From contig JAJFJD010000005.1 of the NCBI GenBank assembly GCA_021774335.1, forward strand, positions 81,632 through 145,631: a DNA stretch of 64,000 nt, written 5' to 3'. Under the pieces are notes generated by a model that did no database searches, was not told the DNA's origin, and saw only the letters and a list, made by a program, of their open reading frames with translations. The position numbers were made by a program, and so were the translations under genes. The DNA comes from Alphaproteobacteria bacterium (GTDB lineage: Bacteria > Pseudomonadota > Alphaproteobacteria > UBA8366). This document shows, piece by piece, positions 43,608 through 51,575 of this stretch (its first letter is position 1; each line of letters starts with the position of its first letter).

Positions 43608-44975
43608 GTGACAACGCCTGACACACCGCCGCCTGATACACTGCTGCCGGGCACTCTGTCGCGAAGCACAGTGCTGCGTTATGCCTTGCCGGGCTTCGCG
43701 CTCGCGATTCCGACGATTCCCGTATACGTCTTCCTGCCGACCTATTACGCGGAGACGGTGGGGCTCGGCCTGGCGGCGACCGGCGGGTTGATGCTGGCGG
43801 CGAGAATCTTCGATGTGGTGAGCGATCCGTTGATCGGGCTGGTGAGCGATCGTTTCACCACCCGGTGGGGCCGCCGCAAACCTTGGGTCGTTCTGGGCGG
43901 TATCATTGCAGCGCTCGCGTTGCTGGCCCTGTTCCACCCGCCCGCCGACGCGACGGGCGCCTATCTGCTGATCGGTACGATCGCGCTCTATACCGGCTGG
44001 ACCATGCTCGCCATTCCCTATTTCGCTTGGGGGGCGGAGTTGTCCGGCGACTATGACGAACGCAGCGGCGTCACCGGTGCGCGAGAAGGCGCCATGCTGC
44101 TTGGCATTTTGTTTGCGGGATCGATCCCGGCGGGGGCGGCGGCAATGGGGCTGCCCGAGTCGACGGCGTTGTCCGCGATCGCCTGGCTCGCCGTTCTGGC
44201 GGGCATTCCCGCGATTTTCATTTTGGTGAAGACGGTGCCGGAACCGCCGCCGCGGTCGGTGGCCGATGGGCGTTTGACCTGGCGCGGACTGGCATTGGTG
44301 ATGCGCAACCGTCCCTTCGTTCGTCTGCTCGGCGCCTGGTTCGTCAACGGCCTTGCCAATGGTTTGCCGTCGGTGTTGTTCCCGCTGTATCTGGCATATG
44401 GGATTGCCGCGAGCGAGCTTGAGCGCGGCGTCCTAATCCTCCTCTATTTCGCCTGCGCGGTATTCGCGATTCCCCTATGGCTCGCCGCCGCCCGGCGCTT
44501 CGGCAAGCATCGTGTCTGGTGCGCCGCGATGGCCGCGGCCTGTCTGGCCTTTGTCTGGGTACCGCTGCTCGATCCGGGGCAGGTCATCGCGTTCGGCGTG
44601 ATTTGTATCGTCACGGGCATGGCGCTCGGGGCCGATCTGGCGCTGCCGCCGGCGATGCAGGCGGATATCGTTGATTTGGATACCTTGCGGTCGGGCCAGG
44701 AGCGCGCGGGGTTGTTCTTCGCCTTGTGGAGCATGGCGACGAAGTTTGCGCTCGCTGCCGCCGTGGGGATCGGATTCCCGGCGCTGGCGTATTTCGGATT
44801 CGACATGGCGAATCCCGGAAACGGCCAAGGATTAACCGCCCTCGTAGTGATCTATGCATGGGTTCCCGTCGTATTGAAATGTGGCGCCATTGCAATGGTG
44901 TGGGGGCATCCGATGACGGCCCGCCGGCAGCGGATTGTCCGGCGGCGGCTCGAGGCTCTCGCACAACGGCGATAG
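43608..44975 (+). CDS. GPH-type MFS transporter
   Basis: A 455-residue, 12-helix transporter of the sugar/cation symporter (GPH, MelB-like) group: ARIFDVVSDPLIGLVSDRFTTRWGRRKPWV near the N-terminus and DLALPPAMQADIVDLDTLRSGQERAGLFFAL in the second half. A GTG at 43608 (AAGG upstream) starts it 17 bp after the CFA-like gene. The R. sphaeroides rpoE-chrR region also holds a GPH-type gene. The substrate may be a lipid rather than a sugar; this is inference. Confidence 0.85.
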   Translation: MTTPDTPPPDTLLPGTLSRSTVLRYALPGFALAIPTIPVYVFLPTYYAETVGLGLAATGGLMLAARIFDVVSDPLIGLVSDRFTTRWGRRKPWVVLGGIIAALALLALFHPPADATGAYLLIGTIALYTGWTMLAIPYFAWGAELSGDYDERSGVTGAREGAMLLGILFAGSIPAGAAAMGLPESTALSAIAWLAVLAGIPAIFILVKTVPEPPPRSVADGRLTWRGLALVMRNRPFVRLLGAWFVNGLANGLPSVLFPLYLAYGIAASELERGVLILLYFACAVFAIPLWLAAARRFGKHRVWCAAMAAACLAFVWVPLLDPGQVIAFGVICIVTGMALGADLALPPAMQADIVDLDTLRSGQERAGLFFALWSMATKFALAAAVGIGFPALAYFGFDMANPGNGQGLTALVVIYAWVPVVLKCGAIAMVWGHPMTARRQRIVRRRLEALAQRR

Positions 44976-44995
44976 CGGCGTATGGGATGGGACCG

Positions 44996-45586
44996 ATGCA
45001 ACTGAAACTGACCGCCTTAGCGATGGGCCTTTTGACCCTTATGGGATGTAGTGGAATGGACGCGAAACAATTCGCAAACGCGGAACCGCGTTTCGTCCTG
45101 GAAGAATATTTCCAAGGCACGACCAACGCGGCGGGCATCTTCATCGACCGGTTCGGCGGGCTGCGCCGGCAGTTCACGGTGACGATCGACGGATCCTGGA
45201 ACGGCAAGGAACTGATCCTTGATGAGCGCTTCGTTTATAGCGACGGCGAAAAGGACCGCCGCGTCTGGCGGATCACGAAGCGCGACGACCACACCTACGA
45301 AGGCCGGGCCGACGACGTAATCGGTGTCGCGACCGGGTCGACCTATGGCAACGCCCTGCACTGGCGGTATGATCTGGACCTCAAGGTCGGCGACGGCACA
45401 TGGCAGGTAAAATTCGACGACTGGATGTTCCTACAGGCCGATGGCGTCCTGCTGAACAAGGCGACGGTCAGCAAATGGGGCTTCGAGATCGGTACGGTCT
45501 TCATATCCTTCGCGCGGGAAAAGTCCGCCGCGGCCACGCTTGAAGAGCCTAATTTCGCCCCGCGCGTCGTCGCAAAAACCGGATAA
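44996..45586 (+). CDS. DUF3833 family lipoprotein
   Basis: A 196-residue lipoprotein. A lipobox LMGCSG puts the lipidated Cys near residue 18. The body has EYFQGTTNAAGIFIDRFGGLRRQFTV, WRITKRDDHTYEGRADDVIG and LQADGVLLNKATVSKWGFEIG, the DUF3833 pattern. DUF3833 often accompanies CFA/DUF1365 genes. Two ATGs (44987, 44996) are possible. Its 3' end overlaps the converging SnoaL-like gene by 38 bp. Confidence 0.85.
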   Translation: MQLKLTALAMGLLTLMGCSGMDAKQFANAEPRFVLEEYFQGTTNAAGIFIDRFGGLRRQFTVTIDGSWNGKELILDERFVYSDGEKDRRVWRITKRDDHTYEGRADDVIGVATGSTYGNALHWRYDLDLKVGDGTWQVKFDDWMFLQADGVLLNKATVSKWGFEIGTVFISFAREKSAAATLEEPNFAPRVVAKTG

Positions 45587-46001
45587 TCGACCCGATCACC
45601 GGTAGCAATTCATAGAACTGCTGCCCCGCGTCCCAGTGGTCGATATGTGTGGCCACCCGCCCGTCGGGGGCGAGATGGATTTCGCTCATTCCGACAACTT
45701 CCCAATTGCGGTTCGATAAAGAGCGGAGCTTGCCGGTCAGCCGCCACCGCAGAAACCAGACGCTATCGTCGTCGGCATCCTTGGCCCGATGGGTTACCTG
45801 AAACACCGGGCTCTCCATCTCCTTGAACATGTGATGGAAGATCGCGTGCATCGCATCCGCGCCGGTAACGTCGTTGAATGGGTCCTTGAACCGGATGTCG
45901 GGCGTGACGTGATCCTGCAGCCGGTCCAGCGTATCCGGCGTTAGCGTTTCGAAGAAACGGACGTAGCCGCCAATCGCCCCCGTCTTTGCAGCGTCCGTCA
46001 T
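45549..46001 (-). CDS. SnoaL/NTF2-like domain protein
   Basis: A 150-residue alpha+beta cone protein. GGYVRFFETLTPDTLDRLQDHVTPDIRFKDPFNDVTGADAM and GMSEIHLAPDGRVATHIDHWDAGQQFYELLP fit the SnoaL-like family that accompanies DUF3833/CFA clusters. Start 46001 overlaps the SDR stop (ATGA). Last gene of the leftward operon. No enzymatic activity can be assigned. Confidence 0.82.
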   Translation of the reverse strand: MTDAAKTGAIGGYVRFFETLTPDTLDRLQDHVTPDIRFKDPFNDVTGADAMHAIFHHMFKEMESPVFQVTHRAKDADDDSVWFLRWRLTGKLRSLSNRNWEVVGMSEIHLAPDGRVATHIDHWDAGQQFYELLPVIGSIIRFLRRRAGRN

Positions 46002-46750
46002 TGAAGCAGTCGCCGGGTCAGCCGGAAGTACAATGCATAGGGCAGGCACTGGCCGAGTTTCAGCCACCAGATGAAGCGGCGGGGAAAACTAATCTCGAAT
46101 TTCCCCCGGGCCAGGCCTTCGGCGATTCGGTCGGCGGCGTCTTCCGGTTCCATCAGGAAAGGCATGGGGAAGTCGTTCTTGTCCGTCAAGGGGGTACGGA
46201 CGAATCCCGGATTGATCATCGACAGTCCGATGCCGGCCGCATCCAATTCCGGCTTGAGCGCTTCGCACATGTTGATCAGCGCGGCCTTCGTCGCGCCATA
46301 AGCGGCGGCGGAGGGGAGGCCCCGATATCCCGCGACCGAGGACACCACGGCGATATGGCCGTTCCCGCGTACCCGAAAGCGCGGCAGCATGGTCTCGATG
46401 CCATGCACAGCCCCCATCACGTTCACGCGGAACAGGGCCTCGAAAACCTCGGCGGAGAAATCACAGGCACCCATGGCCTGATGCGTACCGGCGTTGAAGA
46501 CGACAAGGTCCAGTGACCCAATCTGCTTTTCGATGTCCTCCGCCGTTTTCGCGACGGCGGTGCGGTCGGTTACGTCCAACGGAAATGCGACGACCGTCCC
46601 GGCGCGATCCGCCGCGTCGGCGACCACCTCGGCGAGCGCCAGGTCTCGCCGGCCGCTGATCGCGACCGTTGCACCGTCGTTACAGAGCCGCAGGGCAAGC
46701 GCCCGGCCGATCCCGTCGCCGCCGCCGGTAATCCAAACGGTTTGGCTCAT
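45998..46750 (-). CDS. Short-chain dehydrogenase/reductase
   Basis: A 250-residue NAD(P)-dependent SDR. It has TGGGDGIGRALALRL (cofactor turn), VVFNAGT, the catalytic Ser (VVSSVAG) and the YGATK pair, and INPGFVRTPLTDK. I use ATG 46750, which overlaps the DUF6134 stop. SDRs of this sort recur beside CFA/DUF1365/DUF3833 genes in alphaproteobacteria; a role in modifying oxidised acyl chains is inferred. Confidence 0.88.
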   Translation of the reverse strand: MSQTVWITGGGDGIGRALALRLCNDGATVAISGRRDLALAEVVADAADRAGTVVAFPLDVTDRTAVAKTAEDIEKQIGSLDLVVFNAGTHQAMGACDFSAEVFEALFRVNVMGAVHGIETMLPRFRVRGNGHIAVVSSVAGYRGLPSAAAYGATKAALINMCEALKPELDAAGIGLSMINPGFVRTPLTDKNDFPMPFLMEPEDAADRIAEGLARGKFEISFPRRFIWWLKLGQCLPYALYFRLTRRLLQ

Positions 46751-47472
46751 TGTTTTGTTGATAAGGACGGTACTTGACCGCAGTTCTTGCACACGTACCG
46801 GATCGTCGATCCGTCGCGCGCTTCGAAGCGCATGGCGACCCAGCGCCCGAGACTGTCATACCAGACCTCGGTCCGAAGGTCGCCGGTATACGCATAGTGC
46901 CAAGCGTTGAGAGACCCGTTCGGCAGGTCCAGCTTCATCCGGCCTTTTTTGACCATCCGCACCGCGTCGATTCCCCCGGTGATCGTATTCAGCACCTTTG
47001 TTGAGCCGATGACGCCCTTGTGCCAGTGATTTGTCGGGTAGATCGGCGGCGTTACCGCGTAGTCGCCGCCCGACCCGGTGATGCGCAGCCCGGTGGCGTC
47101 ACGCGTTGCCTTGACCGTGGTGACCGTGCCGTCGTCGTCGGTGCGCGCCGACAGCGATACCAACCGGTCACCGGCCCAGCGGCTTTCCGAGGCGTAGGTG
47201 AAACGGTAGGCGGTGAAGAACAGGAAACCGATTTCGATCTTCGATTTCGTACGGACGGAAACCGTGTCGCCATCCGGTGCGAATGTCACGCTATGGCTGC
47301 CGACAGGTGTGTCGTTGCGCAGGATGTCGAAGGTGAGGTTGCCGGTATAGGCCGCCGGCATCGTCGGTTTCGCGTCCGTGCTTGCCATGGCGGGACCCGC
47401 CACCGGTCCGAACAGCAGCATTGCCGCAATCAGCGCGCGTTGCGCATTGCTTTTGATCGTCCGGTGCCGCAC
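46747..47472 (-). CDS. DUF6134/DUF3108-like secreted protein
   Basis: A 241-residue protein with a signal peptide (MRHRTIKSNAQRALIAAMLLF, cleavage near AMAST). A beta-rich body follows: LTFDILRNDTPVGSHSVTF, VRTKSKIEIGFLFFTAYRFTYAS, LPNGSLNAWHYAYTGDLRTEVWYD. This resembles the DUF6134 family (related to DUF3108). Likely periplasmic; function unknown. First of the three-gene leftward unit driven by the RpoE-type promoter at 47503-47532. Confidence 0.75.
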   Translation of the reverse strand: MRHRTIKSNAQRALIAAMLLFGPVAGPAMASTDAKPTMPAAYTGNLTFDILRNDTPVGSHSVTFAPDGDTVSVRTKSKIEIGFLFFTAYRFTYASESRWAGDRLVSLSARTDDDGTVTTVKATRDATGLRITGSGGDYAVTPPIYPTNHWHKGVIGSTKVLNTITGGIDAVRMVKKGRMKLDLPNGSLNAWHYAYTGDLRTEVWYDSLGRWVAMRFEARDGSTIRYVCKNCGQVPSLSTKQ

Positions 47473-47502
47473 AGCCAGTCTCCCATAAAACTCCGTTCAC
47501 TT

Positions 47503-47532
47503 CTCATACGGACGTTGAGTGACGTTGGATCA
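47503..47532 (-). promoter_or_regulatory. RpoE-type promoter of the DUF6134-SDR-SnoaL operon
   Basis: On the minus strand TGATCC (47527-47532), 18 nt, then TATGAG (47503-47508). Hexamer and spacer equal those at the rightward operon near 40052. The start codon is about 30 bp downstream. Confidence 0.6.
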
Positions 47533-47547
47533 GTCTGCCTGTGTCGA

Positions 47548-48405
47548 TTAGACGAAATCCCTCCAGGAATATTTCGGCGCATAACCCAACACGCGGGCCG
47601 CCTTGGCGTTCGATTCCAGGGTTTCGGTTTCACCGACCGCGCCGCGGATTTCGACGCCGGGATAGAACTCGGCCATCAATTCGCTGTTCGGTCGCGTCAT
47701 GACCGTGTCGGCGGCGGCGATGACGAAATTCTCCGACCCGCTGATATCCGCCTCCAGCGCCAGCCGGCAGGCTTGTCCGCAATCGCGCGAATCGACATAG
47801 CCCCAGAGATTACGCTTCCGCACCGTCGGATCGTCCTGCCAGTCGGCGAACCCGGCGTAGTCATGCTCTTCCATGACGTTGGAAAAGCGCAGGCCGATAT
47901 AGGGGATGTCCGGATTCCAGCGGCTGAAATGCCGGGCCATTTCCTCGCCGCAGGCTTTCGACAGGGCGTAGCTGGAATTCGGCGTCGGGGGGAGGTCCTC
48001 GTCGAGCGGGGCATAGGCCGGCGGCGCCGCATCGAACGGCAGGCCCAGCAGCGTTTCGCTCGACGCCCAGACCACGCGCGTGAGGCCGAGTTTCGCGGCG
48101 GCGGTAAACGCGTTGTAGGTGCTTATCGTGTTGGTCTGGAAGGTAGCACCGTCCGGCGCGCGGCCCTGTCCCGGGATCGCGGCGAGGTGGATCACCGCGT
48201 CCATGCCGTTATGCACCTTGTTGATCGATAAAAAGCTGTCGATGGTTTGCCCGAGGTCGGTCAGATCGGTGCGGGTGAACGGCACGACCGGATCGCTCGA
48301 TGGCACGGTGTCCAGGTTGATCGGCTCGTAGCCGTGCTCCAGCAGTTCGCGGATCGCGGCGCGGCCGATCTTGCCGCTGCCGCCGGTGACGATGATACGC
48401 TTCAA
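47548..48405 (-). CDS. NAD-dependent epimerase/dehydratase family protein
   Basis: A 285-residue extended SDR with TGGSGKIGRAAIREL at the N-terminus, VIHLAAIPGQG, a Ser-Ser pair in VVWASSETL and the catalytic YALSK motif. General form is like uronate dehydrogenase and other sugar-nucleotide or sugar-acid enzymes; the substrate is not certain. It ends just ahead of the RpoE-type promoter and is divergent from the TPR gene. Confidence 0.85.
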   Translation of the reverse strand: MKRIIVTGGSGKIGRAAIRELLEHGYEPINLDTVPSSDPVVPFTRTDLTDLGQTIDSFLSINKVHNGMDAVIHLAAIPGQGRAPDGATFQTNTISTYNAFTAAAKLGLTRVVWASSETLLGLPFDAAPPAYAPLDEDLPPTPNSSYALSKACGEEMARHFSRWNPDIPYIGLRFSNVMEEHDYAGFADWQDDPTVRKRNLWGYVDSRDCGQACRLALEADISGSENFVIAAADTVMTRPNSELMAEFYPGVEIRGAVGETETLESNAKAARVLGYAPKYSWRDFV

Positions 48406-48514
48406 GACGTGGCTCCCGTCTATGTGTTCTTCATGGGCCCTGCGCGATTAAACCACATTGTCCGCTCGGCCCACGAATGCGAGGATTGGAGCCGTTCAGA
48501 GGGAGAAAATACGC

Positions 48515-50113
48515 ATGAATCGCAAGCAGCGCCGCGCCGAACAGAGCCAGGGAGGCAACGCCGCGACGGGCGGCGTCGACCGGCAGTTGCAGCAGGCGGC
48601 GGACCAGCGCGCGGCCGGGCGGTTGCGCGATGCGGTGACGATCTACAAGGAAATCCTGAGCGCGGACCCAGACCATCCCTTAGCCCTGCACCAGTTCGGC
48701 GTCACCGCGATCATGGCGGGGCAGGGCGATCTCGCGGTCGATCTGATCGAGCGTGCCATCACCGCAGCGGGCGACGATGGCGCATCCTTCCGGCCGGATC
48801 TCGCCTATGCGCTCGCCATGGTGGGCTATCACGGCGAGGCGCTGGAAATCTACGAATCGCTGTTGACGGCGCAGCCGAACGACGGCGAAACGCGGGTCAA
48901 TTTCGCGAACCTGCTGTATGTGCTGCAACGGGCCGGCGAGGCCGAGGCCGAGTACCGCAAGGCCATCGCCTTGTCGCCCGATCATGTGGAGGCGTATGCC
49001 AATCTCGGCACACTGCTGCATGAAGGTCAGCGCTACGAGGAAGCAACCGAGACGTTCCAGGCCGCTTTGGCGCTGCAACCTGAGTCCGCCGATCTGCATC
49101 ACAACTTGGGTGCCGTCTACCGCGCGCTCGATCAATTCGACGAGGCCGCGGCGTCCTATGCCGAAGCCGTGCGCCGCGCGCCCAATCGGCCCGACCTGCA
49201 CGAAAAACACGGCGCGGCGCTGTCCGCCTCCGGTGACCTGGACGAGGCGGCAGCGGCCTTCCGCCGGGCCTTGGCGCAGACACCGGATTTCGTCGATGCG
49301 CGCACTGGGCTGGCAGAGGTGGCCCTGGCACAGGGCGTGCCGAAGTCCGCAATCGACCTCTGCGACGAATATCTCCGCGACTTTGGCTACAACAGCGGCG
49401 TGGTCGCGGCCAAGGCGCTCGCCCATAATGACGCAAGCGAGGAAGCCGAGGCCGCCTATTTTCTCGATCTTGATCGGTTCATCTGTCCGGCCGAGATTGC
49501 CGTGCCGCCCACATTTACGGACCAACGCGCCTTCGACGCCGCGATCGAGGCGGAGGCGCGCGCCCATCCGAGCCTGACCTTCGAGCCGCCGGCGGTAGCC
49601 ACTACATCCGGCTTTCAGACGGGCGACCTGTTCCAGGATGCCGCGACGCCCGCCATTGCCGCGTTGCGCGGTGCCGTGAACGCGGCGGTGCGCGATTATA
49701 TCGCCGCGCTGCCAGCCGAGCCGTCGCATCCCTTCATCGCGAACGCGCCGGACCGCTGGACGTTGAACGGTTGGACGGTGATCCTGAAATCGCAAGGGCA
49801 TCAGCGCGCGCACATCCATCCCGATGGATGGTTGAGCGGCGTCTATTACGTAAAGGTCCCGGACAGCGTGACCGACACGCCGGGCGGGTCGGAAGACGGC
49901 TGGATCGAATTCGGCCGCCCGCCGGAAACCGTGCGGGCAATGCGGGAAAACCCCACGCGGCGGATTGCGCCTCATGAGGGCGTGATGATCCTGTTTCCGT
50001 CATACCTCTATCACCGCACGATCCCCTTCGAGGATTCCGGCGAGCGCATCAGCTTCGCCTTTGACGTGATCGCGCAGCACGGCGTGGACCCGGCGGAATC
50101 GGGTGTGCGGTGA
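48515..50113 (+). CDS. TPR protein with C-terminal 2-oxoglutarate/Fe(II) oxygenase domain
   Basis: A 532-residue fusion. After a basic MNRKQRRAEQ start come about seven TPR units (about 20-290), for example LHHNLGAVYRALDQFDEAAASYAEAVRRAP. The C-terminal domain has HIHPDGWLSGVYYV (His and Asp ligands), WIEFGRPPE and YLYHRTIPFEDSGERISFAFDV (distal His, Arg). This is the TPR plus 2OG-FeII_Oxy_5 architecture. GGGAG lies upstream of ATG 48515. The TPR part may dock a protein substrate for hydroxylation. Confidence 0.87.
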   Translation: MNRKQRRAEQSQGGNAATGGVDRQLQQAADQRAAGRLRDAVTIYKEILSADPDHPLALHQFGVTAIMAGQGDLAVDLIERAITAAGDDGASFRPDLAYALAMVGYHGEALEIYESLLTAQPNDGETRVNFANLLYVLQRAGEAEAEYRKAIALSPDHVEAYANLGTLLHEGQRYEEATETFQAALALQPESADLHHNLGAVYRALDQFDEAAASYAEAVRRAPNRPDLHEKHGAALSASGDLDEAAAAFRRALAQTPDFVDARTGLAEVALAQGVPKSAIDLCDEYLRDFGYNSGVVAAKALAHNDASEEAEAAYFLDLDRFICPAEIAVPPTFTDQRAFDAAIEAEARAHPSLTFEPPAVATTSGFQTGDLFQDAATPAIAALRGAVNAAVRDYIAALPAEPSHPFIANAPDRWTLNGWTVILKSQGHQRAHIHPDGWLSGVYYVKVPDSVTDTPGGSEDGWIEFGRPPETVRAMRENPTRRIAPHEGVMILFPSYLYHRTIPFEDSGERISFAFDVIAQHGVDPAESGVR

Positions 50114-50157
50114 GACTGCGTTGATCGCCTGAAACGGAATGCGACGGAGACTTGGCC

Positions 50158-50991
50158 ATGACGAACGATAACCCGGTTGCGGCCCACTATGGGCGGCACA
50201 GCCTGTTCGATGAGATTGCCGCGGCACTCGCCGGGGTGGGTGTCGATATCGAACAGGCCGGCCCGAAGGACCTGACGCCGCTCGACCATTTCCACGGTGG
50301 CGGCGTCACGGCGACGGAGGAACTCGCCGACGCGCTTTCCGTCACGGCGGATCATCATATTCTCGACATCGGCTGCGGGATCGGCGGGCCGGCGCGTTAT
50401 ATGGCGCAGCGCTTCGGCTGCCGCGTTACCGGTATCGACCTGACGCCCGAGTTCTGCGACGTCGCCCGCCGCCTCACGAAGATAACGGGGCTTGCCGACC
50501 GCGTGGATATCCACGAAGGCAGCGCTACGGACCTGCCCTTTCCCGATGCTCATTTCGACGGCGCGTATTCGCAGAACGTCTCGATGAACATCGCCGACAG
50601 CGCCCGCTTGCATTCGGAAGCCTTTCGCGTGCTGCGCCCCGGCGGGTTCTTCGCATTGTCCGAGATCGCGGTGGCGGACCCGGACGCCACCATCACCTAT
50701 CCCGTGCCGTGGTCGGCCGACGGCATCCACAGCTATCTGGAATCGGTGGAGGACACGGTGCGCAGCCTGACCGACACGGGATTCGAGGTGCTATCCAGCA
50801 AGGACAATTCGGCGCGCACGGTGAAATTCTATGCGGCGCAACGTGAAAAGATCGCCCGCGACGGCCCGCCCAAGACCGGCGTCCACATCATCATGGGCGC
50901 CGACTACCGGGAGAAGCAGCGCAACTCGGCCCTGAACATCACCGAAGGGCGGTTGAAGCCGGTCGAAATCCTATGCCGGAAACCGGTGTGA
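50158..50991 (+). CDS. Class I SAM-dependent methyltransferase
   Basis: A 277-residue methyltransferase, with motif I ILDIGCGIGGPARYMAQRFG, GIDLTPEFCDVARRL, and YSQNVSMNIADSARLHSEAFRVLRPGGFFALSE. It resembles the sarcosine/dimethylglycine and sterol/tocopherol methyltransferase group. ATG 50158 with GGAG upstream, 44 bp after the TPR-oxygenase. The acceptor is unknown. Confidence 0.87.
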   Translation: MTNDNPVAAHYGRHSLFDEIAAALAGVGVDIEQAGPKDLTPLDHFHGGGVTATEELADALSVTADHHILDIGCGIGGPARYMAQRFGCRVTGIDLTPEFCDVARRLTKITGLADRVDIHEGSATDLPFPDAHFDGAYSQNVSMNIADSARLHSEAFRVLRPGGFFALSEIAVADPDATITYPVPWSADGIHSYLESVEDTVRSLTDTGFEVLSSKDNSARTVKFYAAQREKIARDGPPKTGVHIIMGADYREKQRNSALNITEGRLKPVEILCRKPV

Positions 50992-51025
50992 GGAGCGTGC
51001 CGACGCCATCTTGGGAGCAAGATGC

Positions 51026-51508
51026 GTGCCCGACTATCGCGTAGACCTTGTCCTTGTCTCGGACAAGAATGTCCTGGCCCGTCACCTTCAAACCTATCTG
51101 GCCGAACACGCGGTGTTTTCGGGCCGGACGCCGCGCGATGGCGTCTATGAATATCCCTGGTTCGATGACTATTGGCGGAACCCGGACAGCCGCTGGCCGT
51201 TCTGGATGCGCCGCGAAGAGGAGTTCGTCGCCCTGGCCTTCGTGCATTTGGACGATTCCGACGGACGCTACGAACTTGCCGAATTCTTTGTTGCCGAACG
51301 ATTCCGCAGACAGGGGTTGGGCGATCGGTTCGCCCGAGATGTGATCCAGCGGTTTCACGGCGATTGGAAACTCCACCAGGTGGCGGAAAACATCCGCGCG
51401 GTTGCGTTCTGGCGGCACGTGCTCGGCGATCTTGCCGACTATGTCGAGGGACCGCTCCAGCGCGGCGACGGGGTCGAGCGGGTCGAGCAGCGTTTCGTTA
51501 TTCCGTAG
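51026..51508 (+). CDS. GNAT family N-acetyltransferase
   Basis: A 160-residue protein beginning at GTG 51026 with GGGAG eight bases upstream. The acetyl-CoA loop is RFRRQGLGDRFARDVI, preceded by ELAEFFVAE. The C-terminal WKLHQVAENIRAVAFWRHVLG is typical of GNATs (N...A..FW). The substrate cannot be told. It follows the methyltransferase by 34 bp in the same direction. Confidence 0.85.
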   Translation: MPDYRVDLVLVSDKNVLARHLQTYLAEHAVFSGRTPRDGVYEYPWFDDYWRNPDSRWPFWMRREEEFVALAFVHLDDSDGRYELAEFFVAERFRRQGLGDRFARDVIQRFHGDWKLHQVAENIRAVAFWRHVLGDLADYVEGPLQRGDGVERVEQRFVIP

Positions 51509-51575
51509 GGAATTTGGTCTGCGGTGGTTTGCGCGGGTATGCTGAATCGACAGGTCAAATTCGGGAGCACGCAGG

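Noticed and set aside
48680..49975. 431-codon minus-strand frame opposite the TPR-oxygenase gene
   Set aside because: The plus strand carries clear TPRs and iron ligands; the minus frame has no recognisable motif.
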